Of a DNA stretch of 64,000 nucleotides, positions 54,939-63,169 are shown piece by piece (positions within the stretch are counted from its first letter, which is position 1; each line of letters opens with the position of its first letter). The position numbers were made by a program, and so were the translations under genes. The notes under the pieces are model-generated. The model did not search any database. It was given only the letters and a program-made list of their open reading frames with translations, and was not told the origin of the DNA. The DNA is from Affinundibacterium macrobrachii (GTDB lineage Bacteria > Pseudomonadota > Gammaproteobacteria > Burkholderiales > Burkholderiaceae_D). The stretch lies in the NCBI RefSeq assembly GCF_014652415.1, contig NZ_BMYT01000003.1, positions 372,001-436,000 of the forward strand, given 5' to 3'.

Positions 54939-55318
54939 GCCTGCATCGAGGTACAAATTTCTACCAAGACACCGTCACAATCTGCGACATAAGCAATCGT
55001 TTGGCCCCAAGGCATTTCTTTTGGCGCTTGCATCAGCGTAGCGCCAGCATCAACTGCAGTGCGCACCGCTGCCGCAACGTCTTCACTCACTAGGGCAATC
55101 TCAAAACTAGGATGATGCGGATCAGAGTTACTGACTTCTTTTCCCAATTGGCGCATCAAAGCGCGTGACGAAAACGCGAGTGCTGTGCCGCCAGTTTCCA
55201 ATTCGCCATAATCACCACTCTCGTGCAGAAATCTGGTTTGCATACCAAAAGCCTTCTCATAAAACGCCAAGCTTTGTTTGACATCATTCACATAAAGAAT
55301 CGTGTAGGCAAATTGCAT
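54935..55318 (-). CDS. VOC (glyoxalase/bleomycin-resistance fold) protein
   Basis: A 127-residue vicinal-oxygen-chelate protein: FAYTILYVNDVKQSLAFYEKAFG starts the first beta-alpha-beta module, FEIALVSEDVAAAVRTAVDAGA the second, ending in YVADCDGVLVEIC. Such proteins bind a divalent metal or sequester small molecules; the His and Glu ligands are partly kept. The ATG at 55318 has a GGAG site at good spacing; ATGs at 55321 and 55333 are alternatives. Its partner may be the convergent AraC regulator. No substrate is known. Confidence 0.82.
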   Translation of the reverse strand: MQFAYTILYVNDVKQSLAFYEKAFGMQTRFLHESGDYGELETGGTALAFSSRALMRQLGKEVSNSDPHHPSFEIALVSEDVAAAVRTAVDAGATLMQAPKEMPWGQTIAYVADCDGVLVEICTSMQA

Positions 55319-55420
55319 CATTACTCCGTTCATAAAATAAGAAATGTTTTCAGTGGTTAAGCAGTCTCATCATAAAGTCGAACACGATTGCTGTCTTGAA
55401 TAAAACCGCCAAAAACAAAA

Positions 55421-55446
55421 AAACTAGCGACACGCGCTAGTTTTTT
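55421..55446 (-). terminator. Terminator of the BLUF gene
   Basis: Stem aaactagcg (55421-55429) with cgctagttt (55435-55443) with A and T runs either side; on the minus strand it ends the BLUF gene transcript before the VOC gene. Confidence 0.85.
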
Positions 55447-55467
55447 AAGGTTATTTTATAGTCTGCA

Positions 55468-55884
55468 TTAACTCAACCAACGTGCGCTACTGATTACCTC
55501 AGCGAAAAACTCTTTCAATGCAGCGGCTGACATACGAAACGGATCAAATTCTGCTGTCGAAGAATATTTGAGGAACAGTGCGGTATTCTCAGTGGTAGCG
55601 GCGATCAAGCCCATATTCCAACCAGTAAATTGGCGTTGCGTGATTTCCTCCAGTACCAACACTTCCGGTTTGTTATGTCGCTTATCTTTCAAAATATGAT
55701 GATAAAGCGCGTTCACTGCGGAGCGTTCACCTTCCAAACATTGCAAGAAAATACCGTTCGACAAACTAAGTGCGCCAGTAACGGCAAGTTGCTGATTATT
55801 CTTGCGTGAACTAGCCAAAATATCTTTAACGTCGGCGGGTCCCAAGTTCACTGCACGGCTGGCATAAATTAAACGGATCATCAT
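55468..55884 (-). CDS. BLUF-domain blue-light photoreceptor
   Basis: A 138-residue protein that consists only of a BLUF domain. The key tyrosine is in LIYASRA (Y7), the flavin-contacting asparagine in KNNQQLAVTGAL, the switch glutamine in FLQCLEG (about residue 48), and tryptophan in GWNMG. All of the residues needed for FAD light signalling are visible. It has no output domain, so it must act through a partner; the nearest neighbours give no clue. Light-regulated cyclic di-GMP control is one option, as a PAS-GGDEF protein exists elsewhere in the window. Confidence 0.9.
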   Translation of the reverse strand: MMIRLIYASRAVNLGPADVKDILASSRKNNQQLAVTGALSLSNGIFLQCLEGERSAVNALYHHILKDKRHNKPEVLVLEEITQRQFTGWNMGLIAATTENTALFLKYSSTAEFDPFRMSAAALKEFFAEVISSARWLS

Positions 55885-56243
55885 AATTGTTCAATACTTT
55901 CAAGGATCGCAATAGGAAATCAAATAAGGGCTAAACCAAGCCACAATGTCGCCGATTATAGAGAGTTATGTTCACGCCTGCCGAACGCATACAAGCAAAT
56001 TTTCGTGACAAAAACAGCGACGAAAGTCTCTTTAAATAAAGTAACTGAGGCTTTTCACAATTATTTTCGACATAAAATACAAATGCATGTCGATTTACAC
56101 TCAGTTCAAACGTCATCGTTTTGAAACTGGCAAAGGTTAATGTAGTGCATTCGCGCACAAGGCTTAAACATCTCGATCCGGAAGACGATTGCAAGCCAGC
56201 TTCCTACTTAGGTTGATTTTTTGATTATTTTTAGGAGAACACC
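55885..56243. other. 359-bp intergenic region with ECF42-type promoter candidate
   Basis: It lies between the divergent BLUF and YCII genes. The plus-strand promoter candidate is listed separately at 56088-56114. I reject the minus-strand 87-codon frame here as non-coding. Confidence 0.4.
56088..56114 (+). promoter_or_regulatory. Candidate ECF42-type promoter
   Basis: TGTCGA (56088-56093), a 17-bp spacer, then CGTC (56111-56114) matches what is reported for ECF42 sigma factors (TGTCGA at -35, CGA/TC at -10). It would start a transcript about 130 nt before the YCII gene, giving autoregulation by the sigma factor encoded downstream. The match is by eye. Confidence 0.4.
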
Positions 56244-56591
56244 ATGCAATACATGCTACTCATCGCCACTAGCGAGGCTGTCGAAGCAACCATGGATCAA
56301 CATGCGCTGGGCGAAATCATCGCTGCCTATGGTCCCTACACCAACGCGATGATAGAAGCTGGCGTCTTGGTCGGCGGCGAGCGACTACGAGAATCTACTA
56401 CTGCTACCACAGTCAGTATCCGTGATGGTAAAACCCAGTTACTTGACGGCCCTTATGCCGATACCAAAGAACAATTAGGCGGTTTTTATATTATCGACGT
56501 ACCGGATCTTGATACGGCGATCAGCTGGGCTGCACGCTGCCCTAGCGCGCATCTTGGTTCTATCGAGGTACGCCCAATTTGGCCGATGTAA
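56244..56591 (+). CDS. YCII/DGPF domain protein, partner of ECF42 sigma factor
   Basis: A 115-residue ferredoxin-like fold protein. The motif LLDGPYADTKEQLGGFYIID (about residues 67-86) is the DGPF-type signature of the YCII-related family. The start has an AGGAGA ribosome binding site 6 bp upstream. The stop lies 6 bp before the sigma-factor gene. Genes of this kind are the conserved companions of ECF42 sigma factors, whose mechanism and signal are unknown. The protein may sense or modify a small molecule. Confidence 0.88.
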   Translation: MQYMLLIATSEAVEATMDQHALGEIIAAYGPYTNAMIEAGVLVGGERLRESTTATTVSIRDGKTQLLDGPYADTKEQLGGFYIIDVPDLDTAISWAARCPSAHLGSIEVRPIWPM

Positions 56592-56597
56592 AACCAT

Positions 56598-57854
56598 ATG
56601 CAAAAACAAAATGACCATCGCGATCCGCGCTTAATTGAAGCATTAGTACGGCGTAGTTATGGTCGTTTGTTGGCGATGCTATCCGTTCGCTCTGGTGATC
56701 TGGCAAGTGCAGAAGACGCGCTTGCCACAGCATTTGAAATTGCATTAAAAAACTGGCCAGAGCAAGGCACCCCAAGCAATCCCGAAGCTTGGTTATTTAC
56801 TGTCGCACGTCGTCAATTAATCGATCAGGCACGTAGCGCAAAAACCCAACGTCAGCATCAAGAAGAATTCAGTTATCTGCTTGACGAAGCTGTCATCGAA
56901 TGCGATCCGCTCGCAATACCTGACCAAAGGCTAGCACTGATGTTTGCATGTACGCATCCAGCAATCGATCGCAACATACGGGCACCACTGATGCTGCAAA
57001 CCCTATTGGGCTTTGATGCCGCCAGCATTGCATCAGCATTTTTAATTGCGCCCAGCAATATGGCGCAACGCTTAGTTCGAGCCAAACACAAAATCCGTGT
57101 GGCGGGCATACGTTTCAACATTCCCGATCAAAGCGCAATTCGCGATGGGTTGGATGCCGTACTCGATGCGATCTATAGCATCTACACCACCGCATGGTCG
57201 CAAAGCAGCGATGGAGATATTCAACACGGCAATCTGGCAGAAGAAGCACTTTGGCTGACGCAACTATTAAGCGAACTAGCACCGCAAGAACCTGAAGTTT
57301 TTGGTTTGTTCGCCTTAATGCTTTATGCCGAATCACGTCGCGCAGCACGGCAAGATGTGGATGGCAATTACGTACCTTTGCAAGAGCAAAATTGTGAATT
57401 ATGGGATCTCAAAAAAATCGAACAAGCGGAACATTATTTACGTCATGCCAGTAGCATGCAAAGATCTGGACGTTTTCAAATTGAAGCAGCGATTCAATCC
57501 GCCCACACGGTTCGCATACACCAAGGCAAAGCCGACTGGCACGCTATCAACAAACTTTATGCGCAGCTCTATCAACTGACCGATTCACCTGTAGTGGCGA
57601 TCAATCATGCCGTGGCACTGGCAGAAATCTTAGAGCCACAAATCGCCCTCGCCCAATTAGAGCAACTAAGTAACAACGCAGAATTGAAAAAGCGTCTAAA
57701 CCACTACCAACCGTACTGGGCAGCCAGCGCACATTTACATGAGCGATGTGGCAATCGCGATGCTGCAAAGCACGCTTACCAGCAAGCGATCGGTCTATGT
57801 AATGATCAGACAGCTCGTGGTTTTTTACAGAAACGCTTGCGGCAAATGAGTTAG
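56598..57854 (+). CDS. ECF42-type RNA polymerase sigma factor with C-terminal domain
   Basis: A 418-residue sigma factor. Region 2 is near residues 11-70 (ASAEDALATAFEIALKNW, PEAWLFTVARRQLIDQAR), region 4 near 120-170 (LMLQTLLGFDAASIASAFL, SNMAQRLVRAKHKIR), and 250 further residues form a TPR-like C-terminal domain (ALWLTQLLSELAPQEPEVFGL; AALAHAVALAEILEPQ-like helices). This long helical extension is a defining feature of ECF42, where it is needed for activity. No anti-sigma factor gene is nearby, which also fits. It is cotranscribed with its DGPF partner. Confidence 0.9.
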   Translation: MQKQNDHRDPRLIEALVRRSYGRLLAMLSVRSGDLASAEDALATAFEIALKNWPEQGTPSNPEAWLFTVARRQLIDQARSAKTQRQHQEEFSYLLDEAVIECDPLAIPDQRLALMFACTHPAIDRNIRAPLMLQTLLGFDAASIASAFLIAPSNMAQRLVRAKHKIRVAGIRFNIPDQSAIRDGLDAVLDAIYSIYTTAWSQSSDGDIQHGNLAEEALWLTQLLSELAPQEPEVFGLFALMLYAESRRAARQDVDGNYVPLQEQNCELWDLKKIEQAEHYLRHASSMQRSGRFQIEAAIQSAHTVRIHQGKADWHAINKLYAQLYQLTDSPVVAINHAVALAEILEPQIALAQLEQLSNNAELKKRLNHYQPYWAASAHLHERCGNRDAAKHAYQQAIGLCNDQTARGFLQKRLRQMS

Positions 57855-57931
57855 TGTCATTTCATTTGCCACGAGTCAATGCTGCACTCTAAGCGACCAA
57901 GGCTTCCTTTATTTTTTACTCTAATTTTTAC

Positions 57932-59038
57932 TTATTCCAGCGCGCCAAGAATATGCTCAGCAATCAGTTTGTCGGTAATTTGATGCGGATTGCGTACGCC
58001 AAAATTGGTCGTCGTCACCAGCGCCACCATATCAAGATCAGGAAAAACTACGACTTTGTTTCCACCCGAGCCAGCCATTTGATACGAATGATGCTTCACG
58101 CCTTTTGCGCTGTACGGATACAACCATAGAAAATAGCCGTAATTGCGCCCTTCATCAACCTGCGCTTGCGGTGACACTGAAGCCTTCACCCACGCCGCAG
58201 ACAACACTTGCTGTCCCTGCCATGTTCCGCCATTGGCGAGCAACTGTCCGAGTTTCAAAAGATCACGGCTACGCAAGCCCAAGCCACCACCGCCTTGTGC
58301 TAAGCCTAAAGGAGAAAATTGCCACTCCGCTTTCGTGATGCCCAAAGGCGCAAACAGCGCTTTTTTTGCGAAATCCTGTAACGGCATTTTGCTCGCGCTT
58401 TGCACTACTGCGCCTAAGGTGGTGGACCCAGCCGTACAATAACTAAACGAGCGACCATAAGGAGAGTCCGCAGGTTTTGGAATCCAGGCAGGAAAGCCCT
58501 TGATCGGCAAATCGAGGTAAAACTTGACCCAATCCTCAATCAGATACATGCGCTCTTCATTGCCACGAGAGAACTGATTTTGATCATCACATTCCATCAT
58601 CGAACTCATGGTTAATAAATCTTCAACCGTAATTTTTGCCTTGCGTGGATCTGGATTTTCTAATGCTTGTTTTGGCTTTAATTGACTAAGGATAGGTGTC
58701 GAGAGTTTCATGTGACCGCGATCAATTGCTGCTCCTGCCAGCATTCCAGTAACCGTCTTGGTCGCAGAACGGGTATTACGCAGCGCTTCTATACCAGCGT
58801 CATCATAATATGCCTCATAAACGAGTTGACCGTGTCGAGCGATCAAGACACTCGTTATCTGCTGAAATGTTCCCTTCTTAATCGCTTCGTCCATCGCCGC
58901 CAGTTTTGCAGCATCTAATTTTTGCGTTGCGGGTGATGCTTTCACCCAATCATTTTTATCAGTTTGGGGATGCGCTATTGCATAGCTATTCCATAGCATC
59001 GCGCAGATCACAAATCCAAAGGCAGGTTGTCGTTTCAT
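57932..59038 (-). CDS. Serine hydrolase, class C beta-lactamase-like, exported
   Basis: A 368-residue penicillin-binding-protein-like serine hydrolase with a signal peptide ([17 protein letters not shown]). The nucleophile motif SxxK is in RSATKTVTG (Ser near residue 93), and [11 protein letters not shown] takes the place of the YxN motif (Tyr-Cys-Thr rather than Tyr-x-Asn). The third motif, normally KTG, appears as [10 protein letters not shown]. Esterase or peptidase activity is more likely than penicillin hydrolysis. A GGAG ribosome binding site precedes the ATG. The AraC gene 75 bp upstream on the same strand is a possible regulator. Confidence 0.82.
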   Translation of the reverse strand: MKRQPAFGFVICAMLWNSYAIAHPQTDKNDWVKASPATQKLDAAKLAAMDEAIKKGTFQQITSVLIARHGQLVYEAYYDDAGIEALRNTRSATKTVTGMLAGAAIDRGHMKLSTPILSQLKPKQALENPDPRKAKITVEDLLTMSSMMECDDQNQFSRGNEERMYLIEDWVKFYLDLPIKGFPAWIPKPADSPYGRSFSYCTAGSTTLGAVVQSASKMPLQDFAKKALFAPLGITKAEWQFSPLGLAQGGGGLGLRSRDLLKLGQLLANGGTWQGQQVLSAAWVKASVSPQAQVDEGRNYGYFLWLYPYSAKGVKHHSYQMAGSGGNKVVVFPDLDMVALVTTTNFGVRNPHQITDKLIAEHILGALE

Positions 59039-59112
59039 ATCAAATCTCCATTCGCTAGTTCGCTAAATCGTTCATTTATTCGTTTGAATAAGCTCAATCT
59101 TGAGCGAAGAAA

Positions 59113-59949
59113 TCAATGCAGTCTTGGATATTTGAAACCAGCTTTTTGGTCACTGAGCTTGGTGAAACTGGTCGGTGTCAATCCCCACTGCTGCATGAAT
59201 GCTCGATTTAAATGACTTTGATCACAGAATCCACAACTCAGCGCGATATCACTCAAGGTTTGATTGCTAGTCATCATCAGCTGAGTGGCACGCTCGACGC
59301 GACGCCGACGTAAATCATCGCCTGGCGTACAGCCGAGATGACGCAGATATTGGCGTGCCAAGTAGACACGATGCACGCCAATCGCATCCGCAATATCAGC
59401 GATGCCCAAATCTTGATCCGATAAATCAGCGATCATTTCTTGCGCACGTTGCAACCATGGTGGCGCGTTAATCGACAAGGGAATTTTCGTGTTAATGCTA
59501 CTTAACACATTCAAAGTAAGCGCTTCCAAATCAAGCTTGAGCGCGTCACGCGAAGAAGCGGCTTTGAGCAATCCAAATGCTTTTCTGATGAGTTGTGGAT
59601 CATGATAGCGAAGTGCGAAATCAGGCAGCTTGATTTGCTCATAGAGTTCTCGCGACTCATCCGTATCAAAACTAATCGCAAAGAACCAACCACCATCACC
59701 CGCAAAGCGATCACGATGAACCACGTCAGGTGGATTAAAAACTAAAACTGGTCCCTCGCGTTGAGGTCCCGAAGCCGAAGTCAAATAGCGCCCGCGCGTC
59801 GCCAACACGATATGCGCTCCAGCATGACTATGTTCTTTCACATCGTACTCAGGCACCGTCGCCTGTAAATGACTCAATCCAATACGCGAAAAACGGCGAT
59901 CAAATGCATTCCTACCGTAATACTGCCCTGTCGCAAATTTATCTATCAT
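59113..59949 (-). CDS. AraC family regulator with cupin sensor
   Basis: A 278-residue regulator. An N-terminal cupin-like domain (HSHAGAHIVLATRGRY, then VLVFNPPDVVHRDRF) is followed by the AraC helix-turn-helix pair at the end (LGIADIADAIGVHRVYLARQY; QTLSDIALSCGFCDQSHLNRAF; GLTPTSFTKL). I chose the ATG at 59949, which has a GGGGA site upstream; ATGs at 59967 and 60006 are alternatives. It lies 75 bp upstream of the serine hydrolase gene on the same strand. Confidence 0.85.
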   Translation of the reverse strand: MIDKFATGQYYGRNAFDRRFSRIGLSHLQATVPEYDVKEHSHAGAHIVLATRGRYLTSASGPQREGPVLVFNPPDVVHRDRFAGDGGWFFAISFDTDESRELYEQIKLPDFALRYHDPQLIRKAFGLLKAASSRDALKLDLEALTLNVLSSINTKIPLSINAPPWLQRAQEMIADLSDQDLGIADIADAIGVHRVYLARQYLRHLGCTPGDDLRRRRVERATQLMMTSNQTLSDIALSCGFCDQSHLNRAFMQQWGLTPTSFTKLSDQKAGFKYPRLH

Positions 59950-60286
59950 GCCCACATCCCCAAGCATCTTGAAAACACGATCATTCGAAATCTGAATGAA
60001 AATCACGATCTTAAAGACAAACGCAAACCGATTCGATCTGATTCAGATCAAATGGCAAATTCGATGACTAGGCTGCGTAATTTGGGAGTGAAAGCTTGTA
60101 GAGAAATTGTTTGGCTAGGACACAAGTAGCCAAGTTAATCAGAATGGACGTTGCTTCGACCGCTCAGAATCATCCGCTTGCTTAGCTTTGCATCATCGTT
60201 TATTAGGTCGACGTGACTCAAGCTCGACACGAGTCAACAATAAGTTAGCAATGACTCGGCAACGACTCTGCAACTAAGATCAACCT

Positions 60287-61957
60287 TTACGCCAGCCGCT
60301 TTACTTGGCTACGCGCGACAACAAGCGTTTGTTCGGGACTAACACCATGCAAGCGGATACTTGAACTTCGTGTCGTGGCGACTTGATTTCCTTTGATTAA
60401 TTTAAAGGTATTCACCAACTCACTTAAGCCTATTGCTTGCATTTTCATGCTGTCTGCTGCTGCCGCAGCTTGTTCCACCAACGCGGCATTTTGTTGTGTC
60501 ATATCGTCCATTTGCGTCATCGCTTGATTGATCAGATCGATGCCCGCACTTTGTTCATGGCTTGCAATGGTGATGTCGCGCATGACTTCGGCCGCGCGTT
60601 TTACATCATTGACAATCTCCGTCATGTTTTTGCCTGCTTCATCAACTTGTTGGCTACCCAAGCTGACTTTTTCTACCGAATCGTTAATCAATGTTTTGAT
60701 TTCCTTCGCGGCATTTGCACTGCGCTGCGCTAGCGCACGGACTTCTGAGGCTACCACTGCGAAGCCGCGACCTTGCTCACCGGCTCTGGCGGCTTCGACT
60801 GCCGCATTTAAGGCGAGAATATTGGTTTGAAAAGCGATGCCATCAATCACTCCGATGATATCGGCAATTTTTGCTGAACTCTCTTTAATCGAACCCATCG
60901 TCTGCACGACATTCGCCACCACTTGCCCCCCTTTATCTGCAAAGGCAGCGGTTTCGACCACGATATCAGTTGCCTTATGCGCGTTATCGGCATTTTGTTT
61001 TACAGTAGAAGTGAGTTCTTCGATCGATGATGCGGTCTCTTCTAATGAACTGGCTTGGGTTTCCGTACGTGCTGATAAATCGTGATTGCCGATCGCGATT
61101 TCATTGGCGCCTTGACTAACTTGTTCGGTAGCTTGCTTGATTTGTCCTACCAATAATTTGATATTGGTTTGTAATACCCGCAAGGATTGCGTCATTTGAC
61201 CGATTTCATTTGCGCCATGCGATTGAATTTTTCCAGATAAATCACCGGCACTCATGACGGCGATATCGCTGGCGGCTCGCTGCAAAGGTGGGATAATCGA
61301 TTGATAGCAATTAAGCCCAAAGGTAATAGCCATCACCATGCCGCACATCGCCAAGCTGAATCCTAGTAAATCACTGCTGCCACTCACTCTACCGCTATAG
61401 CTAGACCACGCAATCGCTGCATTAAGCAGAGCCATCAACACAACGAAGCTTAATAAGCGTGTCGAAATAGACAGCTGTGCATGCCATTGCAATGGGCTCC
61501 AACGACGACGTGGTATCGCTGCACCTTCATGAATCTGCAAGCGATGATCACCGTCTTTAATGGCACGATATGCGGTTTCGGCGGCATTGATTTGTTGTCG
61601 TGAAGGCTTCACGCGAATCGAAGTATAACCCACCACTTTTGCGTCTTTAATGAGTGGCGCTGCGGTCGCTTCGACCCAATAAAAATCACCATTTTTGCAG
61701 CGATTTTTTACTAAACCGGTCCAGGATTTTCCAGCTTGAATTGTGTGCCATAAGTCAGCAAAAGCTTCTGCTGGCATATCTGGGTGTCGCAGTATATTTT
61801 GAGGTGCACCGATGAGCTCGGATTCTGTGTAGCCGCTGATACGAATAAAGTCGTCATTCGCATAAGTGATATTGCCGTGCAAATCTGTTTTAGAGACGAT
61901 GGTTTCTGATTCGTGCAAGACATACTCAACTTGCGTGACCGGTAAATTCTGACGCAT
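60287..61957 (-). CDS. PAS-containing methyl-accepting chemotaxis protein (Aer-like)
   Basis: A 556-residue receptor. An N-terminal PAS domain ([43 protein letters not shown], residues about 20-120) resembles that of Aer, which binds FAD and senses redox state. Two closely spaced membrane helices follow at about 167-186 and 200-220 with almost no periplasmic loop, then a HAMP region, and the signalling coil with the conserved tip [23 protein letters not shown] read in register (about 365-387). There is no C-terminal CheR-tethering pentapeptide, unlike the other receptor in this window. Energy taxis is the likely role. Confidence 0.9.
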   Translation of the reverse strand: MRQNLPVTQVEYVLHESETIVSKTDLHGNITYANDDFIRISGYTESELIGAPQNILRHPDMPAEAFADLWHTIQAGKSWTGLVKNRCKNGDFYWVEATAAPLIKDAKVVGYTSIRVKPSRQQINAAETAYRAIKDGDHRLQIHEGAAIPRRRWSPLQWHAQLSISTRLLSFVVLMALLNAAIAWSSYSGRVSGSSDLLGFSLAMCGMVMAITFGLNCYQSIIPPLQRAASDIAVMSAGDLSGKIQSHGANEIGQMTQSLRVLQTNIKLLVGQIKQATEQVSQGANEIAIGNHDLSARTETQASSLEETASSIEELTSTVKQNADNAHKATDIVVETAAFADKGGQVVANVVQTMGSIKESSAKIADIIGVIDGIAFQTNILALNAAVEAARAGEQGRGFAVVASEVRALAQRSANAAKEIKTLINDSVEKVSLGSQQVDEAGKNMTEIVNDVKRAAEVMRDITIASHEQSAGIDLINQAMTQMDDMTQQNAALVEQAAAAADSMKMQAIGLSELVNTFKLIKGNQVATTRSSSIRLHGVSPEQTLVVARSQVKRLA

Positions 61958-62372
61958 TTGAAGCTCTCTACTTCGTAATCAATCTTGTGGACGTGATAGA
62001 TCACTAGCTTTAGAAAAATACGATATGAAATAACAAAACTTCTTCTTAAAATTTTTTTCTAAAAAGCTGGCTTTCTTGGATCGGAAGTATATTGAGAACC
62101 CCAAAGTGAATTGTTAAAAAATGTCAGCTTCACGTGATTGGATATCGAAACCTTGCGCCATATCAAAAAAGTACTCAGCACAGTTGTATCGATGCATGAG
62201 AATTTTTGATTTAATCAAGTCTAGTGTCACGAACACGATCGCCTACGCTTGCGCGTTGCATTGACCAAATAAAAAAGCACCACAGAAATCATCTATGGTG
62301 CTTGATGTCAATCCTAACAAAATGAATCGTCGCAAATCTGCTTAAAACTAGATCGACGACCGTGTTGACAGA
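61958..62372. other. 415-bp intergenic region with a terminator
   Basis: It lies upstream of the PAS chemoreceptor gene and downstream of the isomerase gene, both on the minus strand. It holds only the terminator at 62271-62303; I see no gene. The receptor's promoter should be in the part near 61980-62100. Confidence 0.4.
62271..62303 (-). terminator. Terminator after the SlyD-type gene
   Basis: Stem aagcacca (62275-62282) with tggtgctt (62296-62303), with an A run on the left giving a T tail on the minus strand. Confidence 0.8.
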
Positions 62373-62846
62373 TTAGTGATGGTGACCGTGTTCGCCGTGT
62401 ACGTGACCATGTGCGATTTCTTCTGCAGTAGCGGCACGAATATCTAACACTTGCACATTCACTTTTAGAGAGCTGCCAGCGAGCGGATGATTACCATCTA
62501 ACATGACTTGATCACCTTTAATCTTCAGCACGGTGTACACCATCTGTTCACCTGTCTCGCTGTAACCTTCCATCATGCCGCCAACCTTGATACCAGGCGG
62601 GAAATCTTTTTTAGAAATCGTTCTGAGCAAGCTTTCATCACGTACACCGAAGGCATCTTCTGGCGACAAATTCATCGACAATTTAAAACCGACTTCTTGA
62701 CCTTGTAGTGCTTCTTCAATTTTTGGTAAGAGATTGTCATAACCGTGCAAATACGCGACCGGTGTTTTACCGCTTTCTAATACTTTGCCTTTGCCGTCAA
62801 CTACCGTAAGGCGAATGGTCACTGCGCTGTCTTTTTCAATAATCAT
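62373..62846 (-). CDS. slyD: FKBP-type peptidyl-prolyl isomerase, SlyD-like
   Basis: A 157-residue protein with the SlyD arrangement: an FKBP domain split by an insert-in-flap chaperone domain. The start IIEKDSAVTIRLTVVDGKGKV, the flap border YLHGYDNLLPKIEEALQG and LSPEDAFGVRDESLLRTI are typical. The C-terminus is His-rich (HGHVHGEHGHHH), a nickel-binding tail. Roles are proline isomerisation, chaperoning of nascent chains and possibly nickel delivery. The tail is shorter than that of E. coli SlyD. Confidence 0.9.
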   Translation of the reverse strand: MIIEKDSAVTIRLTVVDGKGKVLESGKTPVAYLHGYDNLLPKIEEALQGQEVGFKLSMNLSPEDAFGVRDESLLRTISKKDFPPGIKVGGMMEGYSETGEQMVYTVLKIKGDQVMLDGNHPLAGSSLKVNVQVLDIRAATAEEIAHGHVHGEHGHHH

Positions 62847-63169
62847 GCTGAACTCAGTTTAATAATGGGAAAAGACAGTATCTTAACCTATGGTGATGTG
62901 TCGGGGGTACTAAGGTGAATCTCATCGCCGTTTAGTTTGGTCAACGATTTACATGTAATTTGCGGACCTATTGCATATGATCTGACATTCAATTACATCA
63001 ATCACCATTAGTCTAAGTACCGCTAGTCAAGTTCAAATACCGATGCTCACATAAACAAGCTTCGATATACGAATAACAAAGATCAAACCAATTTTGGCAT
63101 ACAACTTGCTATTTTTATTGAATTAAAGATTTGCCACTTTCAGATTTACTTTAACTATTTGAGGTCTGT
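62847..63169. other. 323-bp intergenic region, promoter of the DUF4157 gene
   Basis: It separates the divergent SlyD-type and DUF4157 genes. It is AT-rich toward the right end. I see no terminator, repeat or gene in it. Confidence 0.4.

Noticed and set aside
55931-56194. 87-codon minus-strand frame before the YCII gene
   Set aside because: Cys- and Ser-rich low-quality sequence over a region that must hold the promoters of two divergent genes.
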